In this document: one piece after another, positions 16,950-25,988 of the stretch
Layout: the number at the start of each line of letters is the position of its first letter
Numbering within the stretch: the first letter of the stretch is position 1
DNA from: Jannaschia pohangensis
GTDB taxonomy: Bacteria > Pseudomonadota > Alphaproteobacteria > Rhodobacterales > Rhodobacteraceae
Length of the DNA: 64,000 bases
NCBI RefSeq assembly: GCF_900113875.1
Contig: NZ_FORA01000003.1
Coordinates: 1 to 64,000, forward strand
Direction: 5' to 3'
Made by a program: the position numbers and the translations under genes
The notes under the pieces: generated by a model
The model's input: only the letters and a program-made list of their open reading frames with translations
Databases searched by the model: none
What the model was told of the DNA's origin: nothing

Positions 16950-19250
16950 ATGACGATTCCCCATCCCACGCCCGATACCGCCTCCCCCACGTCCGACACT
17001 ACCGACGATTTCTCACAGACCGTCCCGACCAATCCTCGGCCCATCACCGGCGACGCCCTGCGCGACGCCGTCCTCCGCCGCTATATGGACCGACGCCGCC
17101 GCGCCGCGGCGGCGAAGATGGAGGACGACCCGGGCTCGGCTCCCAGGCAGGCACCGATCGGCCATCCGATCGCGCTCGCTTTCCTGGCGCGTCTCGCCCG
17201 GACGATCGGCGAGTTGCCCGATCCGGCCCTGGTGGCGACGGAGGGACGGGTGCTGCTCCTGCGGACCGACGACCCGGCGGATCGCACCCTACCCGCGCTG
17301 ATGTCCCGGGAGGTGCTGCCCACCCTCGCCGCTCTCCTCGGTCGACCGGCACCCCGCTCCGAACTCGTAATCGCGAACGCGTGGAACAAGGTCGGCAACG
17401 CGGAATGGTCCATCGTCACCGAGGATCTCACCCGCATCATGGCCGCCGGTCAGCTCGCCATCATCGCCTGCAACCCCGCCATGGCTGTTCCCGACGAGAT
17501 CGCGGACCTGCTTGATGTCGATGTCTCCGTTCCTGGCCTGTCCCCGGACGACATCATCGCAATTATGGATGCTGTCGAACGCCCCGGAAGGGACGACCCC
17601 GACCTTCTCGGCCTCCTGCCGTCGGCAGAGCGCCTCGCGGCCATCGGGCCTCTGCATCTGGCTTATGCCTGGGCGGCCACCGACGAGGACGGCGCGGCGG
17701 AGGTCGCGCGCCGCCTCGCGCGGGCGGCCGACCGGATAAAGGACCGGGAGCCGGAGCAGACCAGCGATCAGCCCGAGACCGCGAATGACGACGCCGAGGA
17801 CAATGACATTCCCGCGCTCCGCCTCGCCGATCTCCGCGGCCTCGGTCCCGCCGGCGACCTGCTCCGCCGCCTCGTCGACGACGTCGACGACTGGCGCGAC
17901 GGCCACCTGGACTGGCGCGACGTCGGGGCCTCGGTCCTCCTCTCCGGCCCGCCCGGCTGTGGCAAGAGCAGCGCTGCGGCCGCCATCGCGGGCGAGATCG
18001 GCGGGCCTGTCGTCGACCTGTCCTACACGCGGATGCAGGCGGCCGGACACATGGGAGAGGCGCTTCGCGCCCTGGACAAGGCAGTGGCGCAAGCCAGGTC
18101 GGAGGCCCCCTGCGTCGTCTTGGTCGACGAGGTCGATGACCTCGCGGATCGCGGTGGTCACGGTGCCAACGCAAACTCGCACAACCGCAGTTACATGCGC
18201 AGCATCGTCAATGCCTACCTGACCCGGCTGACGCAGCTCGCCGACGCGCCCGGCGTGGTCGTGGTGCTGGCGACCAACCACCCCCACCTGGTCGATCCGG
18301 CCCTGATCCGGGCGGGCCGCGTCGACCACCACCTCCACATCGGCCTGCCGGACCGCGCTGCGCTTGAAGAAATCCTCGCCGATGCGCTCGGCGATCATGC
18401 AGCACCGGCACTGGTCGATGCACCGGCCTGGTCCATGGCGCTCGATGCCCTCACGGGTGGATCGGGTGCGGACGCCGCCAAACTCGTCCGCGATGCCGTC
18501 GCCGCCGCGCGGACGCGCGTGCGGCGGCAGCGGACCGGCCGGACGCGCGCACAGAACGGTCAGCCGGCACCCTTCGCCGTCACGCCGAACGACCTCGCGG
18601 TCGCGGCCTCGGCCTCGAGATCGGGCACGTCCGTCCCGCCCGATCTGCACCGCCTCGCGATCCACGAAGCGGGCCACATCGTCGCCGCCCATGCTCTTGG
18701 TCGCCCCAGACCCTCCCGCGCGTGGATCGGGCCGCAGGGCGCGGGCGTGACCGCCCCGGTCGAGAGGACTTATACGGCGGACACGGCGCGGGCGGAGCTG
18801 GCCTGCCTGCTCGCCGGCATGGAGGCCGAGCGCCTGATCCTCGGCACCGTCTCCTCTGGCGCAGGCGCGGGAGCCTTGAACAGCGATCTGGCGAAGGCCA
18901 CGGCGATGGCCGCCCGGATCGCTTCGGAATGGCATCTGGAGACCGAAGACGCGCCGCCGGTCTGGCGCAGCGCCGAGAGCTATGCCGCGTCGCCCGACTG
19001 GGCGCACCGCCGGACCGCCGAGGCGGTCGAACGGCTGCTGACCGACGCGCGGGCCCGCTGCGTGGACCTCCTGCGGGAGTGGCGCGCCATTGTGGCGCGC
19101 GTCGCCGGTGCCCTCCTTCGGGAGCGGGAACTGAACGGCGACGCGATCGCGCGCCTCCTCGACGGACCGTTTCCCGCCTCGGTGCCGCCGCACGGGTCGG
19201 AGCATGTCTCCACACCGGATGAATCGCGCATCGACGGAGGCCCGCAATGA
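16950..19250 (+). CDS. Soluble AAA+ ATPase fused to M41 (FtsH-type) zinc metalloprotease
   Basis: 766 residues from ATG 16950, chosen for the CGGAG 6-7 nt upstream; an in-frame GTG at 16887 touches the previous stop but lacks a ribosome site. There is no transmembrane segment, unlike FtsH. The N-terminal 300 residues are a unique helical region. Then come Walker A GPPGCGKS (about 333), Walker B VVLVDEVDD (about 390), a sensor-like ATNHPHLVDPALIRAGRVD with an arginine finger, and a C-terminal M41 peptidase with HEAGH (about 572) and the third zinc ligand in LNSDLAKAT (about 646). All key residues are present, so an active ATP-dependent protease is expected. Its substrate is unknown. It overlaps the next gene by 4 nt. 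Confidence 0.82.
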   Translation: MTIPHPTPDTASPTSDTTDDFSQTVPTNPRPITGDALRDAVLRRYMDRRRRAAAAKMEDDPGSAPRQAPIGHPIALAFLARLARTIGELPDPALVATEGRVLLLRTDDPADRTLPALMSREVLPTLAALLGRPAPRSELVIANAWNKVGNAEWSIVTEDLTRIMAAGQLAIIACNPAMAVPDEIADLLDVDVSVPGLSPDDIIAIMDAVERPGRDDPDLLGLLPSAERLAAIGPLHLAYAWAATDEDGAAEVARRLARAADRIKDREPEQTSDQPETANDDAEDNDIPALRLADLRGLGPAGDLLRRLVDDVDDWRDGHLDWRDVGASVLLSGPPGCGKSSAAAAIAGEIGGPVVDLSYTRMQAAGHMGEALRALDKAVAQARSEAPCVVLVDEVDDLADRGGHGANANSHNRSYMRSIVNAYLTRLTQLADAPGVVVVLATNHPHLVDPALIRAGRVDHHLHIGLPDRAALEEILADALGDHAAPALVDAPAWSMALDALTGGSGADAAKLVRDAVAAARTRVRRQRTGRTRAQNGQPAPFAVTPNDLAVAASASRSGTSVPPDLHRLAIHEAGHIVAAHALGRPRPSRAWIGPQGAGVTAPVERTYTADTARAELACLLAGMEAERLILGTVSSGAGAGALNSDLAKATAMAARIASEWHLETEDAPPVWRSAESYAASPDWAHRRTAEAVERLLTDARARCVDLLREWRAIVARVAGALLRERELNGDAIARLLDGPFPASVPPHGSEHVSTPDESRIDGGPQ

Positions 19251-19594
19251 CCCCCTCCCCGCCGGTCTCCGAGGCCATTCAACGCCGCTGCTGCGCGCGG
19301 ATCCCCACCCGCCGCGCGTGGCTGGCGAACTTCGGAGACGAGACGGAGGACGGGGAAAGACGAGAGGAACTGACCCATGCGATCCTGACGCGGCATGTCG
19401 AGCCCCTCGCGTCGAGTGGCCCGACGAGCCGGGAAGATCTGACAGCGCAGCTCCACGTTCACTGGGTGGAGCATGGGCCCCGCGGGCGCGACGACGATGC
19501 CTACGCCGTCGATGACGCAGAGCCGTATACGCACCCGGACGCAGATCATGTCCGGCCGCTTCAAGAATCCCAGACGCGTGGCAACCCGCTATGA
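19247..19594 (+). CDS. Small unknown protein coupled to AAA+/M41 protease
   Basis: 115 residues starting MTPSPPVSEAIQRRCCARIP. The ATG overlaps the protease stop (ATGA), so the two are translationally coupled. The C-terminal half is acidic and histidine-containing (HWVEHGPRGRDDDAYAVDDA). No family recognised. It could be an adaptor or regulator of the protease, which is inferred from coupling only. Confidence 0.55.
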   Translation: MTPSPPVSEAIQRRCCARIPTRRAWLANFGDETEDGERREELTHAILTRHVEPLASSGPTSREDLTAQLHVHWVEHGPRGRDDDAYAVDDAEPYTHPDADHVRPLQESQTRGNPL

Positions 19595-19738
19595 CAGGTG
19601 CCCCACGGTGTTTATCTCGGCCATCGCCCTCGACCCTCCCGTGCTCTTCTGGCTACGGATCCAGTGGCGAAAGACGGTTCATTCGTACCGCTAGAGTACC
19701 CAAGGCCCGTAACCCATTCCGAGACAAGCGCGGGTCAG

Positions 19739-19807
19739 CCCCAAGAAGCGTTGGGGGATAATTTGGGGGACCAGTGTCGCCGAAAACAGAGTAATCTATC
19801 TGTTTTC
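19739..19807. repeat. Repeat cluster beside tRNA-Thr, candidate integrase arm/att region
   Basis: CCCCAA (19739-19744) faces TTGGGG (19751-19756) around a 6-nt loop. TTGGGGGA occurs twice (19751-19758 and 19763-19770, the second within ATTTGGGGGA). Further on, GAAAACAG (19782-19789) pairs perfectly with CTGTTTTC (19800-19807). These lie within 90 bp of the tRNA 3' end on the island side. Site-specific integrases bind such repeats, but no integrase gene is in the window. Confidence 0.4.
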
Positions 19808-19827
19808 AAAAACATAGAAAAAGTCTT

Positions 19828-19903
19828 TGGTGCCGCTGAAGGGACTCGAACCCCCGACCCCATCATTACGAATGACGTGCTCTACCAGCTGAGCTACAGC
19901 GGC
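19828..19903 (-). tRNA. tRNA-Thr (anticodon CGU), CCA encoded
   Basis: 76 nt with a complete cloverleaf. The acceptor GCCGCTG pairs with CAGCGGC, the D-arm is GCTC...GAGC, the anticodon stem CGTCA/TGATG carries loop TTCGTAA (anticodon CGT) and the T-arm loop is TTCGAGT. ACCA is encoded at the 3' end. The 3' end faces the accessory region, so this gene is the probable attachment site of the island. T-rich stretches directly after the CCA could end transcription. Confidence 0.96.
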
Positions 19904-19928
19904 ACCGTGGCGCGGTCCTTAGCAGGGG

Positions 19929-19952
19929 TTCGGGGCCGCTTCCAGCCCCGAA
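19929..19952. terminator. Perfect hairpin between hemY and tRNA-Thr
   Basis: TTCGGGGC (19929-19936) pairs perfectly with GCCCCGAA (19945-19952) around an 8-nt loop, just after the hemY stop. There is no T-run on the minus strand, so it may be a factor-assisted terminator or RNA end-protecting hairpin. Confidence 0.5.
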
Positions 19953-19963
19953 ATGCGCGATTT

Positions 19964-21505
19964 TCAGCTGCGGGCATCGCCGTTCAGCGTCACGGGTTCG
20001 TCGACGTCCCGGGTGGTTCCGACGATAGCAGGGTTCACGGGCGCAGCGGGCTCGACCTCCTCGGCATCGGGGATGTCATCGGGGGTCGGCACGATTGCCG
20101 GAACACCGGCCGCCGCCCCTGCCGTGGATGCCCCCACCAGAAGCGGCAGCATATCCGAGCTTAGCGCCGCCGCAGACGCGGCAGAGCCCTTCGGCTCGGT
20201 CCAGCTGAGGCTGTCGAAGGCCTCGCAACTTGTGCAGACCGGGATCCAGTCGGCATGGACCGTCCCGCAATTCTCGCACACCCACTGCGGGCCGCGCGTC
20301 GCGCCAAGCGCCTTGGCCAGCCAGCCGCGTACGACCGCCTCGCTCGCCCCCTCGCCCCGTTCGATCGCCGCCATCAGGGTCAGGGACCGGGTCGTCGGGT
20401 GGCTCTCATAGAGGGTGCCCAGAACGCGGCGCGCGGACGGGAAATCCTCTGCGGCCAGATACAGCTCGGCTTCCAGCATCTTGGTCTCGGGCGCATCGGC
20501 ATTGACCTTAAGGAACGGCTGGAACCGCTTGATGCGCTGCTCCGGGGTCTCGCCCGGCGCAATATCGGCGAAAGCGGCGGCAAGGTCGGGATGGGGGGTC
20601 TTGGCACGCGCGGCCTTCAGCACCTTGGCCGCCCGGCGCTCATCGCCCGACTCGGCATGCAGGCGTGCGGCCAGGACGGCGGCGGGGACCAGTTCGGGCG
20701 ACAGGCGGTTGGCCTCGAAGACTTCGGCGCGGGCCTTGTCCATGTTTCCCTTGGCCAGCTGATCGCGCGCATCGGCCAGGCTCAGCACCGCCTCGCGCCG
20801 CTTGTAGACATCCTTGGGCAGAGACCCGGATTTCAGCTTGGCGGTCAGAACGCGGCGCGCGCCGTCCCAATTCTCGTCCTTGGCTTGCAGGCGCAGCAGG
20901 GTGTCCTGCGTCTCGACATGGCGCGGCTTGAGGGCGAAGGCCTTCTCGGCCAACTTCATCGCCGTTGCGGTATCCCCGGCCTCGAGCTTCTGGCGCATCA
21001 GGCCGCGCACGCCCACGAACCGCGTCCGCTCATGGGTGACCAGCGTTTTCCAGGCTTCGCGCGCCCGGTCCGTCTCGCCCGCCGCCTCGGCGGCCTGGGC
21101 CACGACCAGCGTCGTGATTTCGGGTTTCTGAAGGTATTTCTCGGCCTTCTGCGCCTTTGCCGCCGCCTCGCGGGATTCGCCCGAGGCGAGCGCGATCAGG
21201 CTGTCTGACAGCGCCTGATATCCCTTCCGCTCCCGGTTGCGGTCGAAATAGGCGCCAAGGGCCGTGTCATCGCCGTTGATGAAGCGCATCACCGCGACAA
21301 GGAACCCGGCCAGCTTGAACACGACCCAGAGGGCCAGCATCAGCACCAGAACCGACAGGATGACGACGAGGGGTTCCAGAACGAACTCCCCGCCATTGAA
21401 CTCGACCGTGACTTGACCGGACAGGGCGAGCAGGGTCTGAACCCCGAAGGCCAAAGCGCCGACGATCACGACGAAGAGGAGGATTTTGAACAACGACCAG
21501 AGCAT
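19964..21505 (-). CDS. hemY: HemY-like TPR protein of the inner membrane
   Basis: 513 residues beginning MLWSLFKILLFVVIVGALAF. Two transmembrane segments lie at about 4-27 and 43-66 (HemY_N), followed by a long TPR-like helical region. The C-terminus has a zinc-ribbon-like CENCG...CTSCEAFDSLSW motif typical of the alphaproteobacterial form, then a low-complexity tail. HemY-type proteins are linked to late haem/porphyrin steps, but the biochemical role is unsettled. It is the last gene of hemD-mic60-hemY, 8 bp after mic60, so the three are probably one operon. Confidence 0.85.
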   Translation of the reverse strand: MLWSLFKILLFVVIVGALAFGVQTLLALSGQVTVEFNGGEFVLEPLVVILSVLVLMLALWVVFKLAGFLVAVMRFINGDDTALGAYFDRNRERKGYQALSDSLIALASGESREAAAKAQKAEKYLQKPEITTLVVAQAAEAAGETDRAREAWKTLVTHERTRFVGVRGLMRQKLEAGDTATAMKLAEKAFALKPRHVETQDTLLRLQAKDENWDGARRVLTAKLKSGSLPKDVYKRREAVLSLADARDQLAKGNMDKARAEVFEANRLSPELVPAAVLAARLHAESGDERRAAKVLKAARAKTPHPDLAAAFADIAPGETPEQRIKRFQPFLKVNADAPETKMLEAELYLAAEDFPSARRVLGTLYESHPTTRSLTLMAAIERGEGASEAVVRGWLAKALGATRGPQWVCENCGTVHADWIPVCTSCEAFDSLSWTEPKGSAASAAALSSDMLPLLVGASTAGAAAGVPAIVPTPDDIPDAEEVEPAAPVNPAIVGTTRDVDEPVTLNGDARS

Positions 21506-21513
21506 CTAAATCC

Positions 21514-22836
21514 TCATCCGTCCTGAAGGTAAGCATCAGCCGCCGCGAGTGCGGCAGCGCGGGTCTCGACGCGGGCGCGCCAGTCGGCCAGGGGGGCGGC
21601 GGCCTCGGGGGGCAGCGCGTCCATCTCGTTCAGCGCCGCCGCGAGGTCGCCACCGCGCACGGCGGCCTCCACACGGCTGAGAACGGCGTCGACGTCATCG
21701 CCCTCGCGCGGTTCGAGCGAGCGCGGGTTGAAAGCGTTGCGGAACAACGACCCCACGCCGCCGCCGCTCTGGCCACTGCGCGACAGACGCAGCGCCTCGC
21801 GGGCAAGGGGCGGGAACTCCGCGACAAGGGTGGCCTGCGTCACGACGCCTGCGTCGGCGACGGCAGCGAGGTCCGGGGGCACATCGCCCAGAATTTCGAC
21901 CTGATCGGCAAAGGGCACGCCCGATTGCAGGGCCAGGGCGATCTGGTTCTGCGCCGCCTGCCGGGCCAGCGCCTCGGCTTCGGCGACAACCGACTCGGCG
22001 GCGCCAGTAGCCTCGGTGAACCCGGACTCAAGCGCATCGACACGGCCGGTCAAGTCGCTCACCGCCGTCTCGACCGCGTCCGTCCGATCCGACAGCGCGG
22101 TCACATCGCCGCGCAACCCGGCATCCGAAGCCGTCGACGCCCCTGCAGCCGGAGCGGCTCCCGATGCGGGCTCCGCCGTTTCCAACGCGGCAATCCGTTC
22201 GGCCAATGCGTCGACATCGGCGCGCAGGGTGTCTTGAGTTGCCACAAGCGCCGAGAGGTCGGGCTCTTCAGCGGCCGGCAATGCCGCCAGCTGCGCCTCG
22301 AGCGCATCGAGACGGGCGGTCGACTCGTCGGCGGGCGGCATCACGAACGTCGGGATCGCATAGCCGATCGCCCCCGCCACCAGACCACCCAGAACCAACG
22401 GCACGAATCCGGGTCCGCGCTTTTCGATCACCTGCGGGGCCGTCGCGGGCAAGACCGTCGCGGGCTCTTCATCCTTGGCCGCGTCTTCCTCGACATCGGC
22501 ATCGGGCACGTCATGGTCCTGCCGCTCCGCGCCTTCGACGGTCACGAGGTCGGTCGTTGCCTCCGCATCCTCCGCATCGGGCTCCGTCGCCGCCGCGTCC
22601 TCGTCGGCTGGCGCATCGTCACGGTCTAGCCCGGATTCGTCCGCCGCCGTCCCGACAGGCTCACCCTCGGGGTCGTTCAGAACATCGTCCAGCGTCTCGT
22701 CAAAGGATTCGTCGGCGTCGTCACCCGCAGGCGGCGTATCGGACGCCATGGCATCCTCAATGGCATCGCCGGTCGAAGTTTCGACAGTCTGATCCTTGTC
22801 GGGCGTGGACCCGGTATTCTTCTTGCTGCGCGCCAA
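21514..22836 (-). CDS. Mitofilin/Mic60-like inner-membrane protein
   Basis: 440 residues. It starts with TTG (22836-22834), supported by GGAGGGG 5 nt upstream; no ATG is suitably placed. The N-terminal 130 residues are acidic and low-complexity. They are followed by one transmembrane segment (FVPLVLGGLVAGAIGYAIP, about 138-158) and a long coiled-coil region. The C-terminal mitofilin domain contains DQVEILGDVPPDLAAVADAG and a helical end. Alphaproteobacterial Mic60 shapes intracytoplasmic membranes and is found between hemD and hemY, as here. Assignment rests on architecture and synteny. Confidence 0.8.
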   Translation of the reverse strand: MARSKKNTGSTPDKDQTVETSTGDAIEDAMASDTPPAGDDADESFDETLDDVLNDPEGEPVGTAADESGLDRDDAPADEDAAATEPDAEDAEATTDLVTVEGAERQDHDVPDADVEEDAAKDEEPATVLPATAPQVIEKRGPGFVPLVLGGLVAGAIGYAIPTFVMPPADESTARLDALEAQLAALPAAEEPDLSALVATQDTLRADVDALAERIAALETAEPASGAAPAAGASTASDAGLRGDVTALSDRTDAVETAVSDLTGRVDALESGFTEATGAAESVVAEAEALARQAAQNQIALALQSGVPFADQVEILGDVPPDLAAVADAGVVTQATLVAEFPPLAREALRLSRSGQSGGGVGSLFRNAFNPRSLEPREGDDVDAVLSRVEAAVRGGDLAAALNEMDALPPEAAAPLADWRARVETRAAALAAADAYLQDG

Positions 22837-22892
22837 GGCGTCCCCTCCGGCTGGCTTATGGGACGGTGGCAGATCCGTCTCACCTGATACAC

Positions 22893-23615
22893 CTAGACCG
22901 TCGGCCCCGGGCCCTCAACCGCCCGTGGGTGCAAATTGTTCCGGATCGTCTGCATCATCGCCGGACCATCGGGCCTATCCGACACGGCCAGCGGCGGCAC
23001 GGGGCAGGCATCGGCCACCGCCCGGCTCAGGCAGATGGCCAGGATTCGGTCGTAGCGGTCCCCTGGAACAGCTTCGAACAGCAATGCCGCCGAGCGGGGC
23101 GAATAAAGCGGGGCCAGAACAGGTCCCGCCGCGATCACCTCCACCGCATCGGGGCTCAAGGCCTGCGCCTCCGCGCGGTAGATCACCTGCGACACCGCCT
23201 TCAGGCCGCGCGCCGTCAGATCCGCCGCCAGATCGCCGCGCTGAACATCGCCGCGCAGATGGGTCAGCGGCGGCGCATCGGCCGGGATCGTCAGGACCAG
23301 CGTCGCCGCATCGGGGGCCACGCCCTGCACCTCGCATCCCGCCGCCTCTGCCGCCGCCGCCGTGCGCGGCCCGACCACCCAGGCAGGCAAACCCCTGCGT
23401 CCGCCAAGCGCTGCGAACGCCTCGACCGCATTCACCGAGGTGAAGATCAGGCCCCCCGTCAGCGCGGGCAAATCCCCGAAGGCCACGATCCGGAGCAACG
23501 GCGAGATCACGACACGCTCCACCCCCTCGGCCCGCAGCTGCGCCGCCAGCGCCTCGGCGTCGGCAAGCGGGCGCGTCAGCAGGACCGGCAGGGGGACACG
23601 ACGGGGTGGATGCAT
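22893..23615 (-). CDS. hemD: Uroporphyrinogen-III synthase
   Basis: 240 residues beginning [25 protein letters not shown] near the start, [13 protein letters not shown] (about 56-68) and the late AALLFEAVP-type segment are HemD hallmarks. It cyclises hydroxymethylbilane with D-ring inversion to uroporphyrinogen III in tetrapyrrole synthesis (haem, and in phototrophs bacteriochlorophyll). It is divergent from tsaD with only 62 bp between the starts and leads the mic60-hemY operon. Confidence 0.85.
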   Translation of the reverse strand: MHPPRRVPLPVLLTRPLADAEALAAQLRAEGVERVVISPLLRIVAFGDLPALTGGLIFTSVNAVEAFAALGGRRGLPAWVVGPRTAAAAEAAGCEVQGVAPDAATLVLTIPADAPPLTHLRGDVQRGDLAADLTARGLKAVSQVIYRAEAQALSPDAVEVIAAGPVLAPLYSPRSAALLFEAVPGDRYDRILAICLSRAVADACPVPPLAVSDRPDGPAMMQTIRNNLHPRAVEGPGPTV

Positions 23616-23677
23616 TGTGGGCCGGGACCTCGCTGGCTAAAGGGGGGCGTGGCGACAAGGGTGGACCCGGGCGGGCG

Positions 23678-24757
23678 ATGGCACAAGGTCTGACGATATT
23701 GGGACTCGAAAGCTCCTGCGACGATACTGCCGCCGCCGTGATCCGGCGCGCGCCGGACGGCACGGGTGCGATCCTGTCCAACGTCGTGTTGCGGCAGGAC
23801 GACCTGCATGCGGCCTTCGGCGGTGTCGTGCCCGAGATCGCCGCCCGCGCCCATGCCGAAAAGATCGACATTGCCGTGGGGCAGGCCCTGAGCGACGCGG
23901 GTGTGGCGCTGCGTGACTGCGACGCCATTGCGGTGACCGCGGGTCCCGGGCTGATCGGCGGAGTGCTCGCGGGGGTGATGTGCGCCAAGGGGCTGTCGGC
24001 GGCCACGGGCCTGCCGCTGATCGGGGTGAATCACCTGGCGGGTCACGCCCTGACCCCGCGCCTTACTGACCGGTTGGTCTTTCCCTATCTGATGCTCCTG
24101 GTCTCCGGCGGCCATTGCCAGTTCCTGCGCGTCGATGGCGCGGACGACTTCACCCGTCTGGGCGGCACCATCGACGACGCCCCGGGCGAGGCTTTCGACA
24201 AGGTCGCGCGCCTTCTGGGCCTGCCGCAACCGGGTGGCCCCGCCGTCGAAGCAGAGGCAGAGACCGGCATGGAAACGCCCCGGCTGCCCCGCCCGCTGCT
24301 GGACCGGCCAGGCTGTGACATGTCGTTTTCGGGCCTCAAGACCGCCGTGCTGCGCGCCCGCGACCGGATCGTGGAGGAGCATGGGGGCCTGCCCCGCGCC
24401 GCGCGCGCCGACCTCTGCGCCGCGTTTCAGGCCGCTGTCCGCGACGTGCTGGCCGAGAAATCGCGCCGCGCGCTGTCCCTGGGGCCGGTCACGGCCTTCG
24501 CCGTCGCGGGCGGCGTGGCGGCCAATGGCGCGCTGCGGGCGGCGCTGCGCGATGTGGCCGATGCGGCGGGGGTGCCCTTTGTTGCGCCACCGCTGGCGCT
24601 GTGCACCGACAATGCCGCGATGATCGCCTGGGCCGGGGCGGAACGCCTGATCCTGGGGCAGCGCGATGACCTGACGTTGGCCGCCCGTCCCCGCTGGCCC
24701 CTGGACCGACGCGCCGATCCGATGCTCGGGTCCGGCAAGCGCGGGGCCAAAGCATGA
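23678..24757 (+). CDS. tsaD: tRNA N6-adenosine threonylcarbamoyltransferase TsaD
   Basis: 359 residues from ATG 23678 ([20 protein letters not shown]); the longer upstream frame overlaps the hemD start and lacks the family N-terminus. It has the ASKHA start motif, the metal-binding histidines in HAEKIDIA and [21 protein letters not shown], and the C-terminal [13 protein letters not shown] and [12 protein letters not shown]. With TsaB/C/E it makes t6A37 on ANN-decoding tRNAs. It overlaps gpsA by 4 nt, the usual pair in this order. Confidence 0.95.
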   Translation: MAQGLTILGLESSCDDTAAAVIRRAPDGTGAILSNVVLRQDDLHAAFGGVVPEIAARAHAEKIDIAVGQALSDAGVALRDCDAIAVTAGPGLIGGVLAGVMCAKGLSAATGLPLIGVNHLAGHALTPRLTDRLVFPYLMLLVSGGHCQFLRVDGADDFTRLGGTIDDAPGEAFDKVARLLGLPQPGGPAVEAEAETGMETPRLPRPLLDRPGCDMSFSGLKTAVLRARDRIVEEHGGLPRAARADLCAAFQAAVRDVLAEKSRRALSLGPVTAFAVAGGVAANGALRAALRDVADAAGVPFVAPPLALCTDNAAMIAWAGAERLILGQRDDLTLAARPRWPLDRRADPMLGSGKRGAKA

Positions 24758-25707
24758 TCGGCGTCGTGGGCGCAGGCGCCTTCGGGACGGCGCTGGCCGT
24801 CACCTGGGCGCGGGCCGGAAGTGATGTCGTCCTCTGGGGCCGCAACACAGAGGCGATGGCAGCGGCCCAAAGCCTGCGCGCCCTGCCCTGCCTGCCGGGC
24901 GTCACACTGCCCGACAAAATCCACGCCACAGCCGATCCTGGCCACCTGGACGACTGCGCGACCCTCGTGCTGGCGGTGCCGACCCAATTCCTGCCCGATG
25001 TCCTCACCACCCTGCCCGCTTTCTCGGCCTCGCATATCGTCGCGGCCTGCAAGGGCGTCGACCTGCGCAGCCTTCAGGGGCCCACCACGACCATCGCACA
25101 GGCCTATCCCCAAGCCGTGACCGCGATCCTGTCGGGGCCGAGCTTTGCCACGGACATCGCCGCTGGTCTGCCCACGGCGCTCAGCCTCGGGTGCGAGAAC
25201 GACGCCGTCGGTGCCTCGCTTCAGGCCGCGCTATCGACCCCCACGATCCGCCTCTACCGCACGCAGGACGTGACCGGCGTCGAACTGGGCGGCGCGCTCA
25301 AGAACGTCATCGCCATCGCCTGCGGCGCGGCCATCGGCGCGGGACTGGGCGACTCCGCCCGCGCCGCCCTGATGACCCGTGGCATGGCCGAAATCATGCG
25401 CCTTGCTGCTGCCATGGGTGCGCGGCGCGACACCCTCATGGGCCTGTCCGGTCTGGGCGACCTGGCGCTGACCTGTGCCTCGCCCGCCTCGCGCAACTTC
25501 GCCTTGGGGATGGCGCTCGGGCGCGGCGAGCCCCTGCCCGATGCCACGACCGAAGGCGTCGCCACCGCCGATGCGGCGCTGCGCCTTGCCACCGAACGCG
25601 ACCTCGATTTGCCTGTCACGCAGGCCGTGTCCGGCCTTGTGGCCGGTCGCCTGACGGTGAAGGATGCGATGACGGACCTTTTGACCCGCGACCTGAAAAC
25701 GGAATGA
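24754..25707 (+). CDS. gpsA: NAD(P)+-dependent glycerol-3-phosphate dehydrogenase
   Basis: 317 residues. The Rossmann motif [20 protein letters not shown] is at the N-terminus, [16 protein letters not shown] at about 129-144, the catalytic lysine in [13 protein letters not shown] near 183, and [11 protein letters not shown] near 230. It supplies sn-glycerol-3-phosphate for phospholipids. ATGA overlaps connect it to tsaD upstream and the YciI gene downstream, so this is one transcriptional unit. Confidence 0.95.
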   Translation: MIGVVGAGAFGTALAVTWARAGSDVVLWGRNTEAMAAAQSLRALPCLPGVTLPDKIHATADPGHLDDCATLVLAVPTQFLPDVLTTLPAFSASHIVAACKGVDLRSLQGPTTTIAQAYPQAVTAILSGPSFATDIAAGLPTALSLGCENDAVGASLQAALSTPTIRLYRTQDVTGVELGGALKNVIAIACGAAIGAGLGDSARAALMTRGMAEIMRLAAAMGARRDTLMGLSGLGDLALTCASPASRNFALGMALGRGEPLPDATTEGVATADAALRLATERDLDLPVTQAVSGLVAGRLTVKDAMTDLLTRDLKTE

Positions 25708-25988
25708 GCCCGATGATGCACGCCCTGATCTGCACCGACAAACCCGGCCACCTGGAGATGCGCAAAGCCAACCGCGACGCCCATGTGGCCTATCTCAAGT
25801 CCAACGCAGCCGTGCTTCAGGCCGGGCCCTTCTTGAATGGCCAGGGCGAGATGTGCGGCTCCCTCATCATCCTCGACACCGAAGACCGCAGCCAGGCAGA
25901 GGCCTTCGCCGCCTCCGACCCCTATGCCCTCGCCGGTCTCTTCGAGGATGTGCGGATCGAGGCGTGGAACCGGGTCATCAACGCATGA
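25704..25988 (+). CDS. YciI-family protein
   Basis: 94 residues if translation starts at ATG 25704, which overlaps the gpsA stop; ATGs at 25713 or 25716 (MHALICTDKPGHLEMRKANR) are equally possible. YciI-family features are the N-terminal strand, RDAHVAYLKS, GPFLNGQGEMCGSLIILD and SDPYALAGLFEDVRIEAW. The family has a dimeric ferredoxin-like fold with a His-Asp pair, and function is mostly unknown. The stop overlaps the EVE gene start. Confidence 0.85.
   Translation: MSPMMHALICTDKPGHLEMRKANRDAHVAYLKSNAAVLQAGPFLNGQGEMCGSLIILDTEDRSQAEAFAASDPYALAGLFEDVRIEAWNRVINA

Noticed and set aside
17289-19247. 652-codon minus-strand frame
   Set aside because: Antisense to the AAA+/M41 protease, whose motifs are unambiguous.
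19598-20164. 188-codon plus-strand frame containing GTRTPDPIITNDVLYQLSYSG
   Set aside because: This peptide is the antisense reading of tRNA-Thr, a well-known false gene. The frame also runs over the hemY 3' end.
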